The notes beneath the pieces were generated by a model, which saw nothing but the letters and a program-made list of their open reading frames with translations, did no database searches and was not told the origin of the DNA. A stretch of 64,000 nucleotides of DNA from NCBI GenBank assembly GCA_934045905.1, contig OW203769.1, positions 28,467,899 to 28,531,898 of the forward strand, in the 5' to 3' direction. The DNA comes from Leuctra nigra. Lineage: Eukaryota; Arthropoda; Insecta; Plecoptera; Leuctridae. How positions within the stretch are numbered: position 1 is the stretch's first letter; the number at the start of each line of letters is the position of its first letter. The position numbers and the translations under genes were made by a program. Shown one piece after another: positions 42,839 to 54,400 of the stretch.

Positions 42839-45192
42839 CCCAGAAAAAACACTCCGTGTAAAAATACCAGCCAAGTCTCTTTAACTATAAAAAAAAAATA
42901 GAAGAAATCTAAAAATTCAGCACTGAAAAGGAGTGATATCAAAAAAGGAGCCAAGTCAACGAATTTTCCAAATTTTAATCGTACCATTGAAATAAAAATA
43001 TCAACCCCCGAGAAATACTTAAAAAAAGGACTTGGCGCATCGTTTTTTTAAAGACACTTTTCTATCCTAAAAGTATAGGAAGAACTCTACAAGTATATTT
43101 TCCTGAGTATATCACATTCATTATCGACGAATCATACTACGTTTTAATATAACTAGTACTCTTACCTACTGGCAGTTTTGGTATTTTGTCAATATTCAGA
43201 GGAAATAAACGGATAAACGAATAGCGAATAAACGGAAGCGGCCTAGTCTATTCGTTATTGCCACTATTTCTAGGGTCATATTAATCAATCATACTTCTCA
43301 ATATCGTGACTGAGGGAAATAGCGAAAGCGCTCATTACAAGAAGGCCGTCAATGAGATTTGTATAAGTGACTAGTGCACTGAGCCATGCTGCTCAAATAA
43401 TTACTGACTAGATTTTTATCTAAAGTAATACGTTATGTAATTTATGAATTTTTTTGGTATAAAATGTTAATTAATAGCAATTAATTACACGGCGAGAAGG
43501 TTCAAAGTATAATGCTGTAGTAGGTATGTTGATGTACCCACAAAACTATAGGTACCTACCAATCACAAACACAACTGTTCTGTATTTATTGCTTGTAAGA
43601 CAATGCTATGTTTCTTTGCGTACTTATATTTAAATTTAAAATATTTTACAGAATGTTCAATATTTAATTTGAAAGTTTTGTCCCAATTTTTCTAGGCATT
43701 TCTGAACTACGTAGTATGTGAGTGGCATAAGCTTAAGAATAGAAAAATGTCTTTAAAAAAACGATGCGCCAAGTCCTTTTTTTAAGTATTTCTCGGGGGT
43801 TGATATTTTTATTTCAATGGTACGATTAAAATTTTGAAAATTCGTTGACTTGGCTCCTTTTTTGATATCACTCCTTTTCAGTGCTGAATTTTTAGATTTC
43901 TTCTATTTTTTTTTATAGTTAAAGAGACTTGGCTGGTATTTTTACACGGAGTGTTTTTTCTGGGATATCACTTCTTTTGTTAGTTTATTCATACAGCTTG
44001 TAGCACATGTCCGAGCAGGGACTAATTTCTTTAAAAAAATACGCCTCAACCGATTTGGTTACTATGAAAAGTTGCGTTTGGTATAAGATGAAAATGATTA
44101 TCCAAGAAGAATAGCTTAAGTTTCGTTATAATCGATCCAGCCGTTTTCGATACATGACGTCACTTCCGGTTTTGAAATAGCGGCCGAATTCCGGTATAGG
44201 TAATAAGAAAACAATCTAGTTTTATCTAGTTGATACCTTCATGAACGACCATCTGAATTCCTAATCCCTATATTTCCGTAAAATCGGTCATGCCGTTTGT
44301 AATATATGACGTCACTTCCGGTTTCATTTAGTGGTTCCTGCCGCCATTTCCGGTACCATTAATTTATTTATTCATTTTTCACAATTGATTTTTCAAATAA
44401 ATAGCAGAATGAATACGCAGGAGCTAGTTCAGTTGCAATCGTTACAGGCGTTTTAGATATATGACGTCACTTCCGGTTTCAGGAATGGCGGCCGAGAACA
44501 CTGCTACCTTGAATATATAAATTGTATTGTCTATGTTACAATGTAAGTTAATTATGTACGTATTTTAAGTATAATTTGTTGAAATAAGTTAAATATTGCG
44601 TATTTATGACGTCACTTCCGGTTTAGAAAATAAGAAAATAATATTTTTTTTATTGATACTTCATAAAGATGACCATCTAAATCGAATGGCGCTAATTTCG
44701 TTCTAATCGGTCCAGACGTTTTTGAGTTATGACGTCACTTCCGGTTTAAAAATGGCGGCACAAAAAATCACAAGAGGCAAGGTATCATCAGACGCCAAAA
44801 GTGCATATGTGGTAAAAGTTTCAGGTCGATCGGTTTAGCCGTTTAGGCTGTGGCGCTGTCAACAGGGTTTCCTGATATCATCAGAATCATCATCTTCAGA
44901 ATCAGAAAGTGGTGTAATTTCACTGTTTTCTCGGTCCTCTAGCGCGCAAATGGCATAACCTATTGTTCCCAAATTTGGTATATGTAGTGGGGTGGGCCAT
45001 AGCTCGAAATTAAGACATTTCACAACAATGTGAGATTTTCCAATTTTAAGATCCAGTAGGCCGAAAATGCCATGTTGTTGCTTACAGTAAAAGTGTTTGG
45101 TCTGCTCCTCAGTTTATTAGGCATTTACGGTATGTTGAGTGACTGTGAGTGTATAGTACGACTTGGCTGGGTGGAGCGACCGCTCCACTAGA
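42839..45192 (+). mobile_element. U-family element, copy 7 (complete, enlarged head)
   Basis: 2354 bp. The head runs 42839-43975, about three times the usual size: arms of about 210 bp with copy-specific inner sequence (AACCCCCGAGAAATAC in both) around a 700-bp spacer (43050-43755) not found in other copies. The body has five TGACGTCACTTCCGG blocks, and the tail CCGCTCCACTAGA ends at 45192. Confidence 0.85.
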
Positions 45193-45289
45193 TATGTGAG
45201 GTCACCCTTCTTGGCTGAACACCACAAACATAATATTATAATAAGAATAATAAACCTAACAAATACATACATCCACATAAGTACATTTA

Positions 45290-45340
45290 TTGAGCGAGCG
45301 AAGCGAGCGTCTCCTTTTGGCTCTTTTGGCACGGACCTCT

Positions 45341-45373
<33 letters not shown>

Positions 45374-46186
45374 GCTGCTAATAGCCGATACACAGGTCGC
45401 ACCGTTTCACCGAGCGATCTGAAATTTTGCACACATGTAAAACCAACCTTCTCTGTTTGCAGACCCTAATTTTTTTGAAATCCATTAATTGGTTGAAATT
45501 TAAATAAACATCTCCTGATAGGCTGAAAAATGAAAATGGACTTCGACAAATGTGATCGACCTTATATTTTGCATGGTCATTAACATTAACATTGTCTCTT
45601 ATTTTACACATTTTCAGCCAAATCCTCCCATTGGTTAAAATATAAAAAAATATTTTATGTGCTTTTTGAAATTTAAACCAGAACCGTTTGACCGATCAAC
45701 TTAAAATTTTGCATGGTCATCGGGTCCAACATTATCTGTATTTTTGACAATTTTCAGACTAAACTGTGTTTAAATTCAAAAGTTATTGACAGTTTACGGA
45801 TATTTTGCGTGTTGGCTATCATACTTCTCGAATTTCATATTTCACGGCTTCTTCGAATCTTCACTTCAAGGTTGTTAGAGCAGAAACTTTCAAACGTATA
45901 TTATGAAACTGATATGACCGTTTAAAATTTTTTTGAACGATATCCTGTGATTTTTGGAAATTAACAAGGAATCGTTCAATCATAAAGGTTCAATCGATCA
46001 ACTTAAAACTTTGCGTGGTTATTGGGACCAATATTTTAGGTATTGTTGGAGATTTTCATACAAGTCTGTGACAAAATTCAAGAATTATTGGCTTTTAATG
46101 ACATTTTTGATAAACATAATTTCGGTTCGAGGTGTTGCGCGTATCCGTGCTCGCTCATCAACGCGTTACTCAGAGCGTTTTCCTAG
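45290..46186 (+). mobile_element. F2 Helitron-like element, copy 3
   Basis: 897 bp, from TTGAGCGAGCGAAGCGAGC to GAGCGTTTTCCTAG, flanked by A and T. It contains a T run of over 30 bases at about 45341-45372 and the repeated GATCAACTTAAAA modules. Confidence 0.7.
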
Positions 46187-46199
46187 TAATTAAGTTACA

Positions 46200-47910
46200 A
46201 GAGTGATAGGAAGCAGAGCTGCATTAATTATTAAGAGTAGTGTACAAAAAACAGTTGTTGCGTACTTGTCATGGAATCAAATAAAATCATAGTTAAAATC
46301 AAAGTGAAAAAAACAGGTTAAAATTAATAGGGAGTCCTTCCCTTAGATAAGAACTCATCGATCGAGTAGAACGAGTTGTCTAGTAGAAAAGTTTTAACTT
46401 TCGACTTGAAATGAGTGTCGTCCTTGATGTCTTTAATGTTCCCTGGGAGTGCATGTACAGCCTCCTGTCATTCTGCAGAACGCCGACGCCGAAATTCTGA
46501 GTCTGCAGAATTCGTGCCGCAGTTCAGAGGCTTGTCTTGTGCGATGGGGAAGGAGCTCGCAGTCGGAGAAGAGATGTAGATTATTCCTAGTGAAGACGCA
46601 CATCGCCGGAATGTAAAGGGAGCGGAGCGGTAGAATGTTAAGGTGGCTGGATCCATCGAGGTCATAGTCTCAGATCTTCATAATTTTGTGTGTACTTATT
46701 GATAACCATGCCATACACAATCCCTGAAAAAATTAAACACTTCTCGTGTCTAGTTTCTGAAATAATTTGAGTTTTCTCCCCCATGTTATCTTATGGCAGC
46801 CAAGTAAAATCGTGTCATTTTTAAGCTAAAATGGAGTTCTAATCTTTTTGTACCGTTAGATGTTCACAGCAACTTTTTTTTGGTAGACATATGGACATAC
46901 TATCAGGAAAAAAATTTAAAACAATACCAACGTGTGCTATTTTAAAAGTTATTAACCAAATTCGAAATGATTTCCCTATACCTCCCATGTTAAGTGGCGC
47001 GATCACTCGATATGTCTTTTGAGAATGATCAAAACCTTAGCATGGGAGGTATAGGAAATCATTTAGAATTTAGTTAATAACTTTTCAAATAGCACACGTT
47101 GGTATTGTTTTCAATTTTTTCCCTGATAGTATGTCCATATGTCTACCAGAAAAAAAGGTTTTTGTTAAAATCTAACGGTACAAAAAGATTAGAACTCCAT
47201 TTTAGCTTAAAAATTACACGATTTTACTTGGCTGCCATAAGATAACATGGGGGAGAAATCTCAAATTATCTCAGAAACTAGACACGAGAAGTGTTTAATT
47301 TTTTCACGGATTGTGTATGGCATGGTTATCAATAAGTACAAACAAAATTATGAAGATCTGAGACTATGACCTCGATCGATCCAGCCACCTTAAAAGCTTT
47401 GAATCTTGGCCGGCACGATTGCCGCTGAGGGTGAAGCTGGATTTCCGAGTGTTGATGGTAGGGCATACAGCGGATAATTCTTTTATGGGTTTTGAAGACT
47501 CTGCTACTATCAGTAGATAACCCCCAGAAAATAAGGCCATACGACAGGAGAGACTGCGCCTGAGCGAAGTAGACAGTCTTCAAAGTATTGAGGTTGCATT
47601 GACGAGACAGAGACTTGATGGCGAATCTGACTCTTGCAAGTTTACACAACAGACTACAAATGTGCAATGTGTGATGTGTGCAATGTACAAATGTACCAAT
47701 TAAGATTATGATCGATCGACGATCAAAACACCCAAGAATTTAGTACGTGTTACTGTGTTAAATGTTTCGAGGTTGACACTACCACGAGGGGAGAAAGCCA
47801 TGACGTTGGTCTTTTCTTCGTTGAGCTTCAATTTATTGTGGCAGAACCAGTTGTCTAGGTCCTTGATGGTTGATGTTAACTCCTTGTCGAGATCAGTAGA
47901 ATTATCAAAT
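46200..47910 (-). mobile_element. LINE (Jockey/CR1 group) 3' part, split by F5
   Basis: Minus strand. 47905-47700 encodes LNEEKTNVMAFSPRG and TKFLGVLI (RT thumb). 47667-47394 encodes LCKLARVRFAIKSLSRQC, YGLIFWGLSTDS and SCRPRFKA. Across the F5 insert, 46641-46440 continues with ILPLRSLYIPAMCVFTRNN. The reading frame is continuous when the insert and one TTAA are removed. The 5' part is missing and the copy has further stops. Confidence 0.7.
46642..47389. mobile_element. F5 foldback element with TTAA (or TA) duplication
   Basis: 748 bp, almost entirely two inverted arms starting GGTGGCTGGATC, with GATCTTCATAATTTTGTG in both and only a short unpaired centre near 47010. Flanked by TTAA at 46638-46641 and 47390-47393, inside a LINE reading frame. 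Because the element is itself symmetric, TTAA (piggyBac type) and TA with an AGG end cannot be told apart. Confidence 0.85.
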
Positions 47911-48914
47911 AATTAAGATCAAATAATAATCTTCTCTTTTCATTTCGCAGTGGTGTATTCAAATTACTTTCCACTTCAGTTTGTACAGAGTGTATCTAAT
48001 TTTAGTCGCCACAGCAAATTTTAAAAATACATTATTGTTGTGTGACTGACAAATCACTTTAACTCTGATTTTGATTGTTTAAAGACGAGTGATAAAAACT
48101 AAAAGACATAGCTGATTTTGGCAGCATGGAACGACATTGTTTTACTTCGATCGATTAATTAATCAAAGCCAGTACCTATCCCAGTAAGCAGTGTCGTTTT
48201 CATAAAGATTCCTTTCTTGACTTTAGGAGAAGAGTGGCCCCTGGTTTGGCGAACTTAGTCGATGCAAGTATTATCAGGGGCAAAGTTGTGAGTTAGCTTT
48301 GTTGATGCTTTCTTCTCAATAAATGCAATTTTTTACAAACAACTGAGCCTCGCCAGTTCGAGCTCAGTCAGAAGGTCAAACTTAGACCAAAATAAGACGT
48401 CGTTGACAGTGGCGGCTATTTGGCTTTACAACAGGTGTTCAATTAAACAGAAGGACGTAGAAGAAAGTACTCTAAGAGGAGAGCCCCCAGCAGATGCGGG
48501 GCCGGGGCGCATAACCCCGGATTTTTTTGTATCTTTAGTTTGAAATTGATGCATTTTTACGTCTTTTGGAGAGCAAAATGATTAGACAAAATATTTAACT
48601 TCCTACTTCCTGGATTAGGGAGCACTTTTAAATAATTTTCTTGGATGATCAGGTGTGCAATTGTCACACCTTGCACACTGTAATAGCCGCCACTGGTCGT
48701 TGAGGTCAGATGAGTGAGGGGAGGGAAATGCAACGACGGGGAAATGTTTAGTTTATGACTTACATGGTCGGCGTAGATTCTTAGAAGTTTTACTCGAATG
48801 TTGACATTGATCCAAAGCGAAGGAAAATTAAACATTCCCTTCATAGTGGTGCAACATGATCGAAGCAACGAAGTAGTGAAGTTTTCTAGTCCAATTAATC
48901 ATAATTATATAAGA
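47911..48914. other. spacer before the BEL/Pao element
   Basis: No supported gene. A 103-codon minus frame (48557-48868) matches nothing I recognise. Confidence 0.4.
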
Positions 48915-48919
48915 TTAAT

Positions 48920-49427
48920 TGTTTGGGCCATTCATATTTTCCCGCTTGTTGATAACGGAGGCAGTTGTTCCGTGCAACTAGGTTTGTTTTCCCCGTGCAG
49001 TCAAGGGTGGTTTTTCCTCGACCGCATGGTCTTCAGTTAGTAAAGTGACCTGGTTCGAATCAGTCATTTCTCGTTTTTCTCGCCAGCCTGCATCGAGGCA
49101 GCGCGTGTTTAGTTTTCCTCGTACGCATAGATATTACTTGTCAGGCATCGAAGCCGAGTCTAGAAGATATTACCGAGTTTATTATTTCAACTCTCTACGA
49201 TTAAATTCCTACATCATTTCCCAAGTGCAACTCCCGTATTACCTCACTGCAGTGTCCCTCCACCCTGGCTTTACACCCCAGAGTTCCCAAGACTTCGACG
49301 AACATCATCGCAAGACGCCGACGTCGCGACGCCAGTAAAGGTAAACCCACTACTCAACATTACAGTCCACTACCAGCTATCATTCTCTCAGTCGCTCTGT
49401 TGCCCTGCTAACCCCACGGCAGCGACA
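48920..49427 (+). repeat. BEL/Pao 5' LTR
   Basis: 508 bp, TGTTTGGGCC..GCGACA. Differs from the 3' LTR at about three positions (for example TCAGTCATTT against TCAGTAATTT, and two near the end). The sequence following it, TATTTTGGTCGACC, should contain the primer binding site; I could not assign the tRNA. Confidence 0.92.
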
Positions 49428-49741
49428 TATTTTGGTCGACCTTGAGCCGGAGCTTTGTTTCTAGCCGTGGTTTTCTCTTCGTTTTTCTCGCTAGTTCTCA
49501 TGCTAGAGTCTTTCTCATTGGTAAATGTTGGATCAGTAGAGCTGTTCTCTATTGTTAATTCGTTTCTTGTGGTATTCATCCCCCAAGTTTTCACCTCGTG
49601 GTCAGTGACCTTGAAGGACGTTTCTCTCTCGTACGGAATAAGTCTCGTGTTCTGTGACCTTGACCTCTGTTCGCGTAGTTCTCTACTCAGTCTCGTCATC
49701 TACATTTTGGCTCACATTTTGTTTCCTACGCTCATTTCGTC

Positions 49742-52700
49742 ATGGAGGAACAAAAGCGAGAACAAAAAGTACTCAAGATTCAACGTGAAGAGCTTTATGC
49801 AGAAGCACAACGCACATATGAAATCTTCAAGACATTGCAACCCGAACGCTTAGCCGCAGTAAAAGGCCGTTTTGAGCGTTTGACAGTGCTACAAGCTGAA
49901 TATAAAGCACTGCAAACCAGCATTATTAATCACAACTCATTGCTTGACCCGACGATCAAACCGCTAGAAATTTCTAAGGTCTCAGTGGGTTTTGAGGAAA
50001 TAATTTACGCAGCTCAATCCGCATTTCTGTTGGCTGAATCTAAGGTCAATGTCATACCTCCTCCAGTGAACATGGTCACGCCTCCCCCGATCGTAATAAA
50101 TCAGCTTCCACGCATTGATTTACCTACATTCTCTGAGGACACGAAGCAATGGCCAGAATATTATTCTTTGTTTACGTCGCTTGTGCACACAAATGAGTCA
50201 CTGAACTCAGTGCAAAAGTTCCACTATCTGCGATCCACATTATCTGGCATCGCTCTCTCCGTGATTTCTGGTTTTCAAATCGACAATGAAAACTACTCCC
50301 TCGCTTTTGATGCGCTCGTTCAGCGTTATCAAAATATACGATTATTGGCGAGTAATTACATTCAACAAGTCCTAGACTTTGCGCCTCTCAAATCTAGCTC
50401 GCATCATTCACTGCAAGATTTCTTACGAATTCATAAGAATTGTATTGCCGCTTTGAAGGCTCTCGGTATCGCTGAGTTGGCAGATTTTTTGTTGTTTTCG
50501 CTTACATTGCGTAATCTAGACTTCGCATCTCGTAAGGCGTTCGAAAACAAGATGTCATCACATGCTACACCCACATACGCATCGTTGATTACGTTCGTCG
50601 AGGAGCAGTCTCGTACTCTAGAATTATGCGGTCTCAACACGCAAACATCAAGTCATCCGAAGGTCACCGCGACCACGTCGCCGATCAAGCGACTCAGCTC
50701 TCTACTTGCAGCCGAGAATAAAGTTGTCGCGAGCAAAGTTATGTCACCGCCTGGTTATCATAAATGCCCATTATGCAACCAAGGACACACCCTCTACAAT
50801 TGTAGTATCTTCCTCGCTCAAACTCGCGATGAAAAGTATCAAACATTGCGACGTCTGAAGCGGTGCTTCAATTGTCTGGGAGCTCATGCGCGCGCTCAAT
50901 GCACCTCGAAGAAATCATGCACCACTTGTCAAAGTAAGCAACACCATTCGCTGTTGCATCCTGTTGCAGCAACAACCCCCCCTGTAACCCCCCAGTCGAC
51001 GCTCTCTCCACAACAGACCGTCAGTTCTCAATCAGCTTTGCCTCCACTTGCTGATACCATTGCTGATACTGACCCTCCGCGGGCCATGACTTGTCAGCCC
51101 AAGGACAACTCCAGTTTCAAGACCGTACTCTTAGGTACTGTCCGTGGGTTCATCAGTGACGCACAAGGGAATTATCAACTCTTTCGTGCCGTAATTGATT
51201 CGGGATCTCAAATCTCAGCTGTCACACACTCTTTGACAAAGAAGCTTGGATTGAAAGTTAACCCCAGCCAAACTGAATTACTCGGCATTGGTAATTCTTC
51301 CGCTCGTGTCATTGGCACTGTCAATTGTAAAATTGCCTCTCGCCTCCTGCGCCACAAGCCTCTAGGCGTTCAGGCAGTTGTCCTCTCCTCCATCTCGAGT
51401 CAGCTTCCTAACAATACAGTTTCTCTGGAAGTGTTCGATCGTTATCGTGGCCTCTCATTAGCCGACGATCAGTTCCACGTTCCCGACCAAATCGATTTTT
51501 TGATCGGTGCAGATCTCTACCCGGACATACTGCAAAAGTCTGGTGACATGGTGATTGGAGGGACGCCGTCAGCCCTCAATACCATATTTGGTTGGGTGGT
51601 GTTAGGACAGACTGTTTCTGATGCACCGTCGTCCCCATCCCCTCTCTCCATGCTCGCGTGTTCCGTCCCCCCACTGGACCAGACACTCCGTCTGTTCTGG
51701 GAGTCGGAGGAGGTTCGCCGCCCTCCCCAGAAAAGCCCTGAAGACGATTTCTGCGAACAACACTTCGTCGCTACTCACAAGCGTGATGCGTCGGGATGCT
51801 ATTCTGTGGCACTCCCTTTTAAATCGTCGCATCCTCCTCTCGGCAACAACCGTGAAGCCGCCATGCAGAATTTTCTCTCTCTGGAGCGTCGCCTCAAACG
51901 TAATCCTGCACAAGACGCCGATTATCAAGATTTCATGCAGGACTATTCCAAGTCAGAACACATGAAGATCGCAACCACGCCCTCTTCATATGTGATTCCA
52001 CACCACAGCGTGCACAAGCCCAACCGCCTCAAGACATTCGTCGCCAACCGCGTAGTGGAGGTGCTGGAAGATTCCTCTCCGACTGCTTGGGCGCACGTCT
52101 CGTCAAGTGACAATCCTGCCGATTGTGCCTCTCGCGGATTGGCACCGTCTCAGCTGAAGGAGCATCCGTTGTGGACGTTCGGCCCGGACTTCATGCGCGA
52201 CTCTCCGCCCTCTTGGCCTCGTGCTTCGCCTCCCCTCGCGTCAAGTGCAGAGTTGCCAGAAATCAAGCCATCTCCTGTCATTCTCACTGCTCGAGTGGAC
52301 TTCGACCCGCTGCTCGTCACCTTCAGCAAGTTTTCAACTCTCCTAAAGGCACGGCGAGTCTACGGTTATGTCATACGCTTCGCCCGCATTCTACTCGCGC
52401 AACGCACCAACTCGCCCGCTCCGACCGGTCCTCTAACTCCTCCGGAGCTACAGGACGCCCTCAACATCTTCATCAAAGCCGCCCAACGGCAATATTACTC
52501 CGCTGAGATACGTCAGATAGCTCAACACGGGCAAGTCAAGTCTCGTCTTGCCGCACTCAAACCGTTTCTCGACCCCGCCGGGTATCTTAGGGTGGGCGGG
52601 AGGCTGCGACACTCGTCTCTGCCTGAAGACGCGCGTCATCCTCTCCTACTTCCTAAGGAAGCCCATCTGTCTGCATTATTATGTGACTCTTATCATCAAA

Positions 52701-53797
52701 TGTCTCTACACTCTGGACCCAGGACCGTCCAAGCACTGATCCAACAGCGCTATTGGATTGTCTCTCTCCGCGGACTGCTGCGTCAGCGCATACACCGCTG
52801 CTTGACGTGCCATAAATTCCGTGCTAAAACTCTCCAGCCTCCGATGGGTGATCTGCCTCCCGCCCGAGTGCAGATGTCTCGCGCTTTTGCTCATGTCGGC
52901 ACGGACTTCGCTGGTCCGTTCCAAGTCAAAACCAGCACCCGCCGGAACGCTCCATGCACCAAAGGATACCTATGTCTGTTTGTGTGCATGGCCTCCAAAG
53001 CCGTCCATTTGGAAATGGTCTCCGAGTTGTCCACTGAAGCGTTCCTCGCCTGCCTGGACCGTTCCTGCTCGCGCCGAGGTCTCCCCGCTCATGTCTACTC
53101 TGACTGCGGCCGGAATTTCGTGGGCGCTGCTCGACATCTACGAGAACTCTGCGAGATGTTGTCCCGAGACCAGACCGTCATCGCCGACGCTCTGTCTTCA
53201 CGCGAGATTCGCTGGCACTTCAACCCGCCCTACGCTCCGAACTTCGGAGGACTCTGGGAAGCCGGCGTCAAGTCCGCGAAGTCTCTCCTGCATCGCCTCA
53301 TCGCAGACTCATCATACACCTTTGAGGAATACGCCACACTCTTCAGCAGAATAGAAGCCGTATTGAATAGTCGTCCCTTGTGTGCTACCTCCTCGGATCC
53401 CGAAGAAAGCCCCGATTATTTGACGCCTGGTTACTTCCTCATCGGCTCCCCCCTTCTTGCTCCCCCTGAGCAAGAATTCTCCTGCGAGAAATCACCACTA
53501 ACTCGCTGGCACCGCGTACGACAGCTGCATCAAACATTCTGGACTCGTTGGTCCCGCGAATACTTGAACACCCAGATGCAGTGAGGAAAGTGGGTACGTG
53601 GTCCCTCCAACTTGAAAGTTGGAGATGTTGTGTTTCTTTTTGACGCTCCTAGTAGCCCCCTCTCTTGGCCAATCGGACGTGTCATCCAGCTTCATCCCGG
53701 CCAAGATGGTATTGCCCGCGTCGTGTCCATTCGCACTTCAACCGGCGTGTATAAGAGACCATTGAACAAATTGGTTTCGCTCCCCGTTGAGTGTTAG
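49742..53797 (+). pseudogene. BEL/Pao gag-protease-integrase polyprotein, RT/RNase H deleted in frame, one nonsense codon
   Basis: Start at ATG 49742. Residues 1-300: gag with coiled coil and the DUF1759-like region (LPTFSEDTKQWPEYYSLF). About 340-395: zinc knuckles (CPLCNQGHTLYNC, CFNCLGAHARAQC). About 475-600: retropepsin (AVIDSGSQ, DFLIGADLYPD). At about residue 759 (base 52018) the sequence jumps from the start of RT (SYVIPHHSVHK) to the region after RNase H (NRLKTFVANRVVEV); the frame is kept. About 980-1180: integrase with HHCC zinc region and DDE core (VGTDFAGPF, VYSDCGRNF, NFGGLWEAG). TGA 53582-53584 then stops it. The same frame continues to 53797 with a DUF5641-type end (VGDVVFLF, WPIGRVIQLHPG). 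Compared with about 1700-1800 residues for the family, roughly 450-500 are missing. Confidence 0.88.
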
Positions 53798-53887
53798 GTG
53801 GGCTCATCTCAGTTTCTGTTTTGTTTTTTTCTCTCTCGTTTTTGGGGTTCTTTTCGAGTCGAAAAAGTTCCTTTTTGGTGGGCGGTA

Positions 53888-54395
53888 TGTTTGGGCCATT
53901 CATATTTTCCCGCTTGTTGATAACGGAGGCAGTTGTTCCGTGCAACTAGGTTTGTTTTCCCCGTGCAGTCAAGGGTGGTTTTTCCTCGACCGCATGGTCT
54001 TCAGTTAGTAAAGTGACCTGGTTCGAATCAGTAATTTCTCGTTTTTCTCGCCAGCCTGCATCGAGGCAGCGCGTGTTTAGTTTTCCTCGTACGCATAGAT
54101 ATTACTTGTCAGGCATCGAAGCCGAGTCTAGAAGATATTACCGAGTTTATTATTTCAACTCTCTACGATTAAATTCCTACATCATTTCCCAAGTGCAACT
54201 CCCGTATTACCTCACTGCAGTGTCCCTCCACCCTGGCTTTACACCCCAGAGTTCCCAAGACTTCGACGAACATCATCGCAAGACGCCGACGTCGCGACGC
54301 CAGTAAAGGTAAACCCACTACTCAACATTACAGTCCACTACCAGCTATCATTCTCTCAGTCGCTCTGTTGCCCTGCTAACACCACGGCCGCGACA
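53888..54395 (+). repeat. BEL/Pao 3' LTR
   Basis: 508 bp, same ends as the 5' LTR, followed directly by the duplication TTAAT. Confidence 0.92.
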
Positions 54396-54400
54396 TTAAT

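Larger units (their letters stand above)
48920..54395 (+). mobile_element. BEL/Pao LTR retrotransposon, RT-deleted, with TSD
   Basis: 5476 bp bounded by two 508-bp LTRs (TG..CA) and the 5-bp duplication TTAAT (48915-48919 and 54396-54400). I see about three differences between the LTRs, so the insertion is recent on an evolutionary scale. Leader 49428-49741, gag-pol frame 49742-53797, a short G-rich stretch before the 3' LTR as polypurine-like tract (GGTGGGCGG). The reverse transcriptase and most of RNase H are missing, so it cannot copy itself without help from a relative. Confidence 0.92.

Noticed and set aside
48557..48868. 103-codon minus frame next to the BEL/Pao element
   Set aside because: No recognised family, no splice or start context.
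48990..49070. A-box/B-box-like words (GGTTCGAATCA) in the BEL/Pao LTR
   Set aside because: The boxes are too close together for a tRNA-type promoter, and the LTR context explains the sequence.
51621..52506. Overlapping frames inside the BEL/Pao polyprotein
   Set aside because: Shadows of the GC-rich pol frame.
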